DNA of 64,000 bases, from assembly GCA_905147135.1 (NCBI GenBank), contig LR990043.1:17299584-17363583 (forward strand), read 5' to 3'. Below the pieces are notes generated by a model that worked only from the letters and a program-made list of their open reading frames with translations, did no database searches and had not been told where the DNA came from. Numbering within the stretch: the stretch's first letter is position 1; each line of letters starts with the position of its first letter. This DNA comes from Blastobasis lacticolella (taxonomy: Eukaryota; Arthropoda; Insecta; Lepidoptera; Blastobasidae). This document shows, piece by piece, positions 12,108 to 22,438 of the stretch. Position numbers and translations under genes: made by a program.

Positions 12108-12725
12108 CAACTTAATAAGTTAAAACAATGTAGTATATATCTATCCATTATAAAATAAATAAATAAATATGCTTAGATAATTCACACAGTGCCATCTAGC
12201 CCCAAAGTAACCAAAGCTTGTGTTATGCTAGATTACTGATAAACTTCTTATAAACTTTAAAATACAAATACATATAGCACCCAGACCCGTAACAGTAATT
12301 AAAATTCATCATTTAACGTTCTGTTCGGCGGGGAATCGAACCCGGGAGCAGGTATGTTAGCCACACAGAGGGGCTAACCAAATGAACCACTCAGGTCGTC
12401 ACACTCCCATTTGCAAAGGCAATAAAATGTATCAAGCGTCCGTAACTCTACAAAAGCCTAACTCTACCAACCCTATATTTTGGTCAGAAAGTATGACTCA
12501 AAAGTTTCATAGGGCAGTTGCATGATTCAGTGGTCGACCGACGTGACAGGCAGGGCTCACGTGGTCACTAAATTAGTTAAAACAATGTAGTATCTATCTA
12601 TAAATAATACATTTGCAAAGGCAATAAAAAAGTAGCAAGCATCCGTTACTCTACAAAGCCTAACTCTACCAACCCTACCTTTTGGTCAGAAAGTATGACT
12701 TGGTCGTTTCATATAGACCTGCACT
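12108..12725 (+). repeat. Local tandem duplication, first copy interrupted by a SINE
   Basis: The words 'gttaaaacaatgtagtat', 'atttgcaaaggcaataaaa' and 'ctctaccaaccctaccttttggtcagaaag' occur twice: at 12119-12175 plus 12408-12500, and contiguously at 12576-12700. In the first copy the two parts are separated by an S2 SINE (about 12163-12400). So the DNA was duplicated and one copy was then hit by the SINE. Confidence 0.75.
12163..12400 (-). mobile_element. SINE S2, minus orientation
   Basis: Same element as 6872-7095: the left tail 'acacagtgccatctagcccc' and the right pol III head (ggaatcgaacccggga in plus sense). It interrupts the first copy of the local duplication. Confidence 0.75.
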
Positions 12726-13119
12726 CTCGTTTCTGTAGTTTGTCTGGAGTAAAAGTTACAAATTTATTTTCCCCTAGCCTACATTCGAGTACTAAAGCTG
12801 ACTAGACTGCCAGCACTCTTTGTGGGTGTTAGAGGTTACAGAATTTTAATTTTCTTGTTATTTGCGAGCAAATTCTAGCCTACAAACCTTTCAGTTTCCT
12901 ACGACTTCGGGAAGTGACCTTGAGGTTTTGATGAGAAGTCAGTGAATCAGTCATGGTGTCGAAATCGACGTATTTTATTTCAATAATATCCTGCACTTCC
13001 GTATCTTCTGTAGGCACTAGTCCTACGGTAACATGGCAAACCGCTTTTTACATTTTACGCAAATGAAGTCCGGGGGCAAAAGCTAGTGCCACCACCACGT
13101 GTCTATTACTTTTTTTATG

Positions 13120-13660
13120 TAATACTACAGACAAAAGAGCAAGTGAGCCGCCACCTGATGGAGAGTGGTCACCGCCGCCTATGTACATCAGCAACACCAG
13201 AGGCGCTACCAATGCTACTTATTCATAGGATCTGAGTAGTTGGTAATATCACCTAATCTGTCAACCCTAAGGACCCATCTAGATAGATCTACAGTCAGCT
13301 ATTTATACTGCCAAGCAACCATTGCTATGTTATCGTGATCCGGTCCGGTTTAAAGGATAAGATAACCAGTAATGACAGGCCATAGGCATCAGCTTTAAAC
13401 CTGACGGTGACAATGTCATTGCCCTTTTTGCATTGTTTTTTTCTGGCCCTTTTCATCGTTCGGGCTGTTGGTATTTCGATAGGCCCTACACTACAGTTGC
13501 GGAGAGTTTGTATAAAAACACAAACTTGATGTTCATTTTCCTTACGATATTTCCACCTGTTCGGGATGAACACTAATACGATAGCCGTGTGACGTCTCTC
13601 GCGGTGTTCCGTGACAAGCAATGCACCAAACACCACCCCTGTGTCATCCCTTCCCAAATT
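13120..13660 (-). other. Unidentified repeat-like segment with a 110-codon open frame
   Basis: An open frame runs from 13657 to 13325 on the minus strand (contains GPIEIPTARTMKRARKKQ, basic, no domain I recognise). The neighbouring plus-strand text 'gccgccacctgatggagag' is a LINE-tail motif, so this is more likely transposon debris than a host gene. No splice context or conserved neighbour supports it. Confidence 0.3.
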
Positions 13661-15109
13661 CCTATTTTATATATTTATTTTTATTACTTAGGCTAACCTG
13701 ACGTCACGCCTTACATAACGTCACTTGCTACGGTCCTGACAACCTCTCCTGACAACCTTTTCATACATTCTCGTCAGTTGAACTAAAGATATAGTAAGTA
13801 AACCTACTCGCGACTTGACCTGCCGAAACGCCATATATGAAAGAAAGAAAAATGAATTTAAAAAACAGTTCATCATAGTATCTAAGTACCTATATATATA
13901 GATATTACGATTAGGTATGTATGTATGTTCAAATTCATCATGACATAATATCTATCAGCATGTCGAATTTCAGCTTGAATCGTCCAGTAGCCCTGATACA
14001 TCAATCGTTGTTATAGGCATAACCTTGATTTATAATTTAGGCCACAAAAAATTATCATCGTGGGCCAATTATTCATAAGGTATAGTGAAACTACTCGGAC
14101 ATAACAACACTAATGAAAAATATATAAAAATAATGAAATAAGCATACTAATTTTTTTTCAAACAGAATTCTGATGAAAAACTTGTTGCGAAAACATAACT
14201 TAATCTAATTACACTGTATTATTTTTCTCTATGCTAATAGAAAGCCTACAACGTTCGTTAGTTACTGTTTTTTTTGTATCGAACTATCGCCCATAGTTAG
14301 GTTTCATTATCTAGATATGCTGAACCGCAGGTGCGTTGTCAATGCACAAGACAAAGCAGGTATGTTTCATGCCTGTGAACATGCACAACAACGGATGCAT
14401 TAGCATTCATGCTCGTCAGAAGAAAGAGATAAGGCGGGTACCCGGCCAGGCGGACTCCTCAGACTTGACAGATCCCCACCACTGGTAAAATGTGTTCTCC
14501 AAATCTCCCTTTTAGGAATAAAGTCAGTCAAAATTAAGTGACATCAAGTATTACGACACCGGCTTAGGCCATGAACATTACAAAAGTAGAGTAGAAACGT
14601 TGTAGAGTGAAGTCATATTGTTACGTTATCGTAAAACAACAAACAAGCTATTGTCCATACCGTGGCTCAAAGTACAATGTAGGACAAAGTTTAGAGGTCT
14701 CGGTACAGTCATGCGACTCATTTTAAGTATCTACACGCATATTCTCACTGTAATATGAGATCGACGATAATGAATAATGAACCAATGTCGGAGCTCGTAC
14801 TTTGAGCTTCGATGAGTCCTAATTTACTTACTATGACTCATATTTATTGTTCGCATCTTAATTGCAGTGAAGTAATTATAATTATTGTTGATATTTTGAC
14901 CGCCGAGCATTATACCGTACGTACCGTGATATTAACGGGCTTTGCCCTGCCACTCATTCTCATTTGATTGAGAAATTTGAGACGCATGCAGAGAAATGGC
15001 GAACACAACAAGACAGCTGACACTGACAGAAGCTGTACTGGTCGGAAGATAAGGCTGTGGCGAAACCTACCTATCATAAAGAAGCGATTTCATTATACAA
15101 TTAGAATCA
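13661..15109. other. Intergenic, nothing recognised
   Basis: AT-rich DNA without a supported exon, RNA gene or repeat that I can name. Confidence 0.4.
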
Positions 15110-15255
15110 TAGGCGTAGGAAGGGGGGGAACCGGGTGGGCCGTGCCCACCCCAGGATGGGGTGCTCACTGGCTGTACATTGGCGAATAACTAGGGTTTAA
15201 AGGCCACCTCAGGGGCCAGGAACCCCCGGGAAAATAGCCCTAGATACGCTAATGA
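15110..15255 (+). repeat. G-rich hairpin repeat, copy 2
   Basis: Forward copy of the repeat at 958-1106. It contains the perfect stem GGGTGGGC-CGT-GCCCACCC at about 15135-15154 and ends 'aaaatagccctagatacgct'. Confidence 0.7.
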
Positions 15256-15571
15256 TTAGAATATTATCGATTCTTACCCATTTCGTTGAATTACCAGACA
15301 AAAAAGGTACCCATAGCTGTAATAAAGCGTAAACCTAAGTTCGGATGCGTCAGGCGCAGGTATTTCCAGGTTAGTAACCAATTTCCCCATCATGCTTTGT
15401 CTCGAAATACCGATAAGGTTGGGAAAACACAATTGGAAAACACTTCTAAAAATACATTCTTAAAAACAAGTAAGTAGGTTTCTTTCTGGTCTGAAATATG
15501 TTTCGTACAGAAACCATTGAACGTACGGGTCATCTAAGGCTGGCGTATGTACTTTATTATTAAAATACCTA

Positions 15572-15900
15572 ATCATCTTGGCGTTAAGGTCCCGGTTGTG
15601 CTCTCCCGCACTAGCACCCGGGGTCCGCCTTGACCATGATCCAAGATTTGGCAGATCAGATAATTACAACGAAGCGACTTCCATCTGACTTCCATGACAC
15701 TGCTACCTGTGACTAGATTGGATCATGGTTACACATTCAGTCGCCTGAATGTGCAGGTTTCATCACGATGTTTTCCCTCACTGTAAGAGCTTACCGATGG
15801 CATTCAACTACTGTACGTACATACCTAACTGGGATTTGAACCCGGTGCCTCTCGCTTACGAGTCGGATACCTTAACCACTCTGCCCCGACGCTCTTCCTG
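15572..15900 (-). mobile_element. SINE S1, full length, minus orientation
   Basis: Complementary to the 10935-11291 element from end to end, including 'aatcatcttggcgttaaggt' at the left and the tRNA-like head at the right (gggatttgaacccggtgcc in plus sense). An imperfect direct repeat (actttatt) lies on both sides and may be the remains of a target-site duplication. Confidence 0.8.
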
Positions 15901-16629
15901 GCGTGTACACTTTATTGAATAGACTTAAAATGGATAGACCTATTGTCAAAGTAGGACCACTCCAAAGAAATCAGACATTGCCAAATAATATTTTTTCATG
16001 AAAATTCTATTCCTCTATCTAAGCTGACTCGCCAACAGGACAGGAGTGAATGAGGGTAGAAATGCGGGATGCTTAAATAAAACTTGGAACATCTTCGGAA
16101 TCAGGTTTTCTTTGTCCAAACTATCTGTTTTTACCCGACTGCGACAGAAGGAGGATTGTGTTTTTCGAGCGTATGTAGTATGCACGTATGTATGACTATT
16201 TCTTTGTTATCAGATACATTTCGGATACTGCAATGGAACTGCCCAATCTGGGGGTTCCACCACCTAATAAGGAGAGCCTCAGTAAAATTACACTGTTTTA
16301 CAGTCGGAATTATAAAGACTACTCAAATCACTTTGCTTAAACATTTATTTCGCGAACCGCGACGGAACTCTCTACTTGACTCTGTCTTTTTACAACCTGG
16401 GAGTTTTCAAATCCAAAATAAAAAGCTCCTATTTCTTCAAAAGTGCTTCACCAGACCACAGTGTTGCTTAATATTGGACATACCAAACATCCTGACGTTC
16501 ACACAAAGTCGCTGCACAGCTAGTTATTAAAATATAATTTTAACGGCTTTGTCGTACATTGTTTTAAAATTATTTAATTTTCCAGTATGTTTATCTCGAG
16601 TTCTAATATTAGTCATAATATGAGATTAT

Positions 16630-16755
16630 GGAATTGGAAGTGCACGCCGGTTGGCACTGATCTAGTGGCAGCGTGCTTGTAAGGCCGATAACCAAGTTTA
16701 AGCAATGCTTTCAATATCCAGGAATTGGATGGGTAACCGTTTCGTATTTTGCTAA
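16630..16755 (+). repeat. Possible 5S-rRNA-derived SINE fragment
   Basis: The stretch 'aaggccgataaccaagtttaa' then 'gcaatgct', a gap, and 'ttggatgggtaaccg' resembles the internal 5S rRNA order 'CCGATCACCGAAGTTAAGCAAC ... CTTGGATGGGTGACCG'. The copy is diverged and lacks a clean 5' 5S start, so it is not a functional 5S gene. Confidence 0.4.
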
Positions 16756-16774
16756 TTGAACTTGATCATTTCAA

Positions 16775-17118
16775 CGAGTTCGCTACTCGTATTACTCGGA
16801 TACGTGGGAAGTAGGCCTGCCTGTATCGCGAAAATGGTCGCGCGGGAGACCCAAGAAGTAAAGGATTGACATCGTTCGGACGCCAGACGAGAGCCAACGG
16901 CTTACGACGGCGATGTGAGGATGCCGAAGATCCGGCAAAGTGGACAAGAAAAAGTAGAAAAGCGGACCCTGGCAGAAGCCGAGAGTAACCACATGGATGA
17001 TAGTGATAATGGTATAAAATAAATAGTGTATAATAAGTATTAGATAAAGAAAACCTCTCTTTTCGTGGGAGAGGCCCTAAGTCCTGCAGTGGATTGTTAT
17101 GGGTTGTGATGATGATGA
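16775..17118 (+). repeat. LINE C-terminal/3' fragment followed by repeat B piece
   Basis: 16860-16995 reads, with frame breaks, like 'RIDIVRT..ESQRLTT..CRRSGKVDKK' and 'PWQK'. This parallels 63640-63780 ('WIDIAESDARVNRL', 'AEDRAKWRRKSRKATMAE'), the C-terminus of a LINE ORF. At 17055-17118 an inverted piece of repeat family B ends in a (GAT)n run. Confidence 0.5.
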
Positions 17119-17958
17119 TGATGATGAAAGAAAATGGAAACCTTTTTATACCGAGGGGGCACCAGTTGATTTTCGCACCCCTACGCTTCATACGGTTAAC
17201 ACAGCCGTGAGCGACTCAGTAGGACCCAGCAGTTTGAGAGCGCTCAGGCGGATCAGCACTAACCCGAGCACTTCCACGAGCGCCCTATTGAAAGCTCTCG
17301 GCAATCAATTGAAATCACCTATGCCGCTTCCACGCCACAGGATAAAAATAAACTGGCCCAATAGCTGTTTATTTCGACAGATTTGAGAGCTAACTTATGA
17401 ATGGCAAGCCTCATCTATCACAGTCTTTCATTATTCAATTATGTGCAAATATTTGTTAATAATTTTCACAGATAAAAGGCATTACCATGTAGGTATGTCA
17501 TTGCCCCAGTGATAAGATATCGACGAGTGCCGGAACTCGCAACTGAAACGTAACGCGTGGGCTGGATATATTATGGCAAGCGGACTAAAGTCCCGCCATT
17601 ATCCGCCGATTAAGCAACCAATAGCTGATAAGATTACTATCAGCCAGAACGACCTTAAAAGGCCAAATCCTTGTTGTTACTAATATTAGGTAGAGTTCCT
17701 ATAGGTGAGACAGTAGATCCTATTTAGGTATTTTATTCAATGGTCTTGTATTTAGTATTTGGTCTTGTATGGTCTTGTATTTGGTCTTGTACTTGTATGC
17801 AGCCACCCCGTGCCGTGTACGTCGGCCTAGAATAACACCCACACCTTTAACGTCAAAAGGTTTATGCACTCGCACTTCGCAGCCAGTCACAAATGTTTGT
17901 ATCTATGCACACCGTACTTGAGGTAGACAAATAAAGAAGTGGTATAATCCAGAACTGC

Positions 17959-18120
17959 GAGGCTATTGGCTAACTCAGTTGACAACTGTATTTGACACTA
18001 GATAATTCTACACCACGTCATCTACGTTGAAAACTGGCAATAGCGTCTACCAAATTCGAGTAGTGTCAGATTTTTTTTATGTCAAATTCAGTTGTCCACT
18101 GAGATAGCCGATAGGCCCTC
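17959..18120 (+). mobile_element. MITE family A, copy 1
   Basis: A 162-bp element with imperfect terminal inverted repeats of about 40 bp (left GAGGCTATTGGCTAACTCAG, right end complementary to GAGGGCCTATCGGCTATCTC). It is nearly identical to 32122-32281 in Nup93 intron 13. No coding capacity. Confidence 0.85.
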
Positions 18121-19329
18121 TAGAAAGATACAAAATATAGAAAGAGAGAAGAAAGAAGTGGTCCGCCTCACACGTCAAAAGGTTCGCTGTCATCTCAAAA
18201 TAATGTTGTGTATTATCGTTGGAAGAACTGCGTTGTTTCTCTGTACGCCTCGTAGCTATTACAAATAACGAGCGGGTTCGAACAGATGGCGCTTGCGTCA
18301 TGCATACAAGTAGCTCCCGCAAATAAATTCATTTTAAATACTAAATGGTAAAAAAAGTTATTCAAAACCGTTAAATGTTAATGTTATAACGTAATTAATT
18401 ACGTAAAGTGTGAAGTGTTATTCAAACATATCAACATCAAAATACTTAAAAATATAAGCCTGGACAGTTGGTGAAGTTCGGCTTCGATACATATCAACAA
18501 TCCTTGTTATTTATTATATGATCAAACGAACTTCGCGAAGTTCGATCGATATGTTAGGATCAGAAATATATACAAACCATGTGTTACTTAAATCGGTATA
18601 TTATCAAAAGTATGGACTTTGGCAAACTTAATGATAATAAACTTATGATAAAACAATTAACGTAAGAAATAGTAAGGCTAATAAGAGTTGGTTGTCTGGT
18701 GATACAACCCCTCGGTTCACTCACAGCTAACGTTCGAATGTCTCTCCCTTGCTTTTCAGCGCAGTAGGCCTTGCACAAGTTGCTCTCGCGCGCGATAAGC
18801 GAGAAACAGCGCGACATAGGTATTGCTATCTCTTTCCTCTTAGTATTGAGAGAAAGAGGCAAAGGCTCTCTCGCGGCGCGAGCTTTGTCGCGGACACACT
18901 TGTGCTAGGGCCACTGGGCCGTCCCGCGACCACGTGACTCCTAACGTGAGTCTATTTCACAAGATAGCGTCATCTGTGTCGTTTGAACCGAACTATGATG
19001 GTTTGATACCATACTGCTAACAGACGGCCTTCCTGATCCCGGGATGTTATACGTACCATAATTATGGTAGACGTACCATTTTCCAGATGTTCATACCATG
19101 TACCATCGTACTTCCATTGTGGTACGCAAAAGTACCATAATTTTATATCAATCCAGCTATATGACGTTATGTCGCCCGCTCCGTTCACAGCGCCTTATGA
19201 CAATAGACATCACCTCCATTCTGTCATTCAGCACTTGGCATATCTAGATTAGTAGGTCTCTTGGAGATTTTCGTTTTAATCTTTTAAAGTCCGATGTGAT
19301 CGATATAAGTCCAGAAGCAAATTTACCAT

Positions 19330-21830
19330 ACAGAAGGTAGAGTACTGGGCCCATGACACTGCCTTGGGGAACTCCTGCATGTATGTCATACAAGTCTGAC
19401 GTACTTTCACCTTGTTTCACTCACAAAGTAGTAACGTTCCTTGAGGTAAGATCTAATGAAATGGTAATAATTTGTTGGCAGATTATTCTTGATTTTGCAT
19501 AGGAGTCCCTCGTGCCAAACACGATCAAAGGCCTGTGATATATCTAAGAACGCTGCCGAGCAGTATTGTTTATTTTCAAAAGCCAGGTGGATATTCTCGA
19601 CAAGCCTGTGCACCTGCTCAATGGTTCCGTGCTTTTTTCTAAACCCAAACTGATGGTTGGGAATCAACTGCTTTGCGTCAATTACTGGCATCATTCTTCG
19701 TAGGAACAGTGTTTCCAAGAGCTTGGAAACAATGGGTAGTAGACTGATTGGTCGGTAAGATTTTCTGTCTGTTAGTGGTTTCCCAGGCTTGGGTATCATG
19801 ATGATTTGTGCCACTTTCCATTGTGGAGGCACAAATCCTCTCCACAAGATAGCATTAAACAGTTGCGTTAAATATAGTAAACCTTCATATGGTATTTTCT
19901 TTAATATTTCTGGCGTAATCAGATCATAGCCAGGCGCCTTGTTCAGGTGAATGCGTTTGATAGCAAATTTCACCTCTGCAACAGAGAATTTATCAATTGG
20001 AGGGTCAAGTTGGTCTACTGCGCCAAGTATCGTCTCAACCTCTGCTACAGTTGATCTTACTTCGACTGATGCGTTTGGAGTGAAAACATTGCTGAGGTGC
20101 AAATCAAAAGTGTTAGCTTTATCTGTGTCACTATTGGCCCATGCTCCATCTTCTCTCATTATAGGAGTAACCTGAGTGACTGGTCTCTTGCATTTTTTTG
20201 TGGCTTTCCAGAGACTATAATCCGAAGATTTTGTAGCATCAAGGTTTTGCAAATACTGGTGCAGAGTCTGGTTTTGGTCATCCAAAAGGTGTTTCTTGAG
20301 TTCAGCCGTAAGCTGGTTGAGAATTTTTTTATCGGAAGGGTGTCTTGTTTCCTGCCACCGTTTTCTTGCTCTCCGTTTTTCAGTCAGTAGCTCGCGAAAG
20401 GATGGCGAATGGTTAAGGTCACGCCAATCTCGAGTAGGGGGAGTTGAAAGCCATGCTGATTGTTGAATGCACTCATTGAATTTTTCAACTGCTATAATGA
20501 TGTCGCTATCTGATTTAAGCGGAACTGTCGTGTCTAAGTTACTAGCCACCAGAGACCTGAAGAGATTCCAATCTGTTCGGTGATTGTGCAGTCTGCACGG
20601 TGGTACAGTTGGTATAACGTTTCTATTGTAAACAATTTCAACAGGAGAATGATCCGAAGAAAGATCTGCCATAGGTCGACAGGCAAAGTGCACACTGGAT
20701 ATGCCCTTCACTACACAAAAATCTATTAAGTCGGGACTCTTTTTTCGATCCGTTGCCCAATATGTTGGAGATCCGCAGGAAATTGTGTTCAAATTCAAGC
20801 TTTGGGTAGCAAGTAAGAGCTGTCGTCCTTTCGTTGTGGTAATGCGCGAACCCCAATAGGTATTTTTGGCATTGTAGTCGCCTCCAGCTATAAATCTGGA
20901 CCCAAGAGTTTTAAAAAAGTTTGTGTAGTCTGTGACTTTCAAATTATGTTTAGGGGGGCTGTAGATAGCAGATATTGTAATATCACCGAGCTTATCTACT
21001 ATAACTATGTTAGTAGCTTGAATTTCTTCTTTTTGGTAAGACTTCATAGGATGGTGTTTTATGTCATTTCTTACTACTATGGCTGATCCCGCGTGAGCCT
21101 TTCCGTCTGGATGCATGGTGTGGTATACTTTATAGTTAGGTATTGTAAAGTAACTTCTCGACGTGAAGTGGGTCTCGGCTATTAATATGATATCCACTTT
21201 GTGTGTTTCCAAAAATTTTTGCACCTCTAGGGTATGTTGGGGCAGCCCATTAGCATTCCATATTATAATTTTTAAGGAGTTGAATTTTGCAGTTTGACAT
21301 GAGGGTTATTATTAAATTGATAAGAGTAGATTGTTGTTGCATCATTTCCTTCATGAGCATCATCATGTCCTTTATGTCTTCGCTACCAGGATTCGTTGGT
21401 ATAGGTGGTGTTGTAGGATTAGAATCTTCACGAGTCTTCTTACCGTTTTTCGTTATTTGAGCGTAGCTAATATCGTAACTAATTTTGTTAGTAGCGACCG
21501 CAGGAACATCATCTGTTGTGATTTTAGTTAATGGGGCCGGGGTTGCTCCTATACCCTTGGGAAGAATTCGTTTTTGCAGGGCCTTGTATACGGTGCAACC
21601 TTTGTAATTGGATGGATGATTACCCTCGCACAGTGCACATTTCACATCGTTAGATCTATCCTTTCTGGCGCATTCAGATAACTTGTGACTTCCAGCACAT
21701 TTTATGCAACGTGGGATACGACGACAGTATGATTTGGTGTGTCCGTAGTGCTGGCAGTTGGTGCACTGGGGTATTTCGCGCTTAGGGCGTGGAGGCTCTC
21801 CGGATTTACTCAGACCGAACTATGAACATA
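19330..21830 (-). mobile_element. Jockey-type non-LTR retrotransposon, truncated at both ends
   Basis: ORF1 remnant (about 21830 to 21250) is gag-like, with zinc-knuckle cysteines (CTNCQHYGHTKSYC, CIKCAGSHKLSEC). ORF2 (about 21290 to 19407) has an apurinic-endonuclease N-terminus (WNANGLPQH, IAETHFTSRSYF, AGGDYNAKN, SSDHSPVEI) and reverse transcriptase (NKAPGYDLITPEIL, SYRPISLLPIVSKLLE, FLDISQAFDRVWHEGL). A frameshift near 19420 moves the reading frame, after which GVPQGSVMGPVLYLL is read. The element stops about there, before the YxDD box. ORF2 is otherwise intact for about 600 codons, so the copy is fairly young. The 5' end is cut within ORF1. Confidence 0.92.
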
Positions 21831-21834
21831 ATAT

Positions 21835-22241
21835 AGTTATACCCCAAACTAATAATAACTTATTCCTTAAAAGCACAGTGGTATTAAAATATTTAATCAT
21901 TTAGAAAAGTTGGATGGTATCAAATTTAAATCAACACTTAAAGATTGGCATTGTTACAAAAGTCGTTCTACAGTCTATCTGAATTCTATAATTATAGAAA
22001 TGCTACCTATATTGTTAATTTCTAAAAATGTTTAGGCTTTGTTTTAGATTTAGATTATTATTAAGTTAAAAACTTTTACCTACTTTTAAAAGTGTTGAAA
22101 TGGCACCTACTTGTCTGTTTAAGTCTTAGCTTTTATTATTATAATTTTTATAATAGGTACTATACCTAAAATATTGTACGTCCGAAATGGGCAACACTGT
22201 ACTTAATAAGAAATTATTGTCAGTGTCCTACAATTAAAGAT
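21835..22241 (+). mobile_element. 3' end of a second LINE (CR1/L2-like) in plus orientation
   Basis: The start resembles a LINE C-terminus (LDGIKFKSTLKDWHCYK in shifted frame, about 21910-21960). It is followed by an AT-rich 3' UTR with 'cgtccgaaatgggcaacact' and ends directly in an (ATTCT)n tail. The 'cgaaatggg' word and a pentanucleotide tail recur at 35692-35795. Confidence 0.55.
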
Positions 22242-22242
22242 T

Positions 22243-22294
22243 TCTATTCTATTCTATTCTATTCTATTCTATTCTATTCTATTCTATTCTATTC
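22243..22294 (+). repeat. (ATTCT)n microsatellite, about 10 units
   Basis: Uninterrupted pentanucleotide repeat at the end of the LINE tail. It most likely grew from the element's own 3' tail. Confidence 0.9.
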
Positions 22295-22425
22295 GCTACA
22301 GTATAGTTTAGCGCGGTTTTTGACTGCCGCGCCGCTCCCGCAGGCAGAAATTCTCCATGAGGACAATCAATAAACGATTACTCATTAAAAGTTAAAGAAA
22401 AAGGAGGTTTAATTTAAAAAATATT

Positions 22426-22431
22426 TTTATT
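22426..22431 (-). terminator. GTF3C5 polyadenylation signal
   Basis: AATAAA on the minus strand, only 7 nt beyond the stop codon that ends at 22439. Confidence 0.6.
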
Positions 22432-22438
22432 TACTTAA

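Noticed and set aside
16084..16530. 148-codon open frame on the plus strand
   Set aside because: No domain, unusual composition, no splice-site or family support, and it lies among repeats. Treated as chance.
19407..21224. 605-codon ORF as a host gene
   Set aside because: Endonuclease and reverse transcriptase motifs in Jockey order, with a gag-like ORF1 upstream, make it a retrotransposon ORF2.
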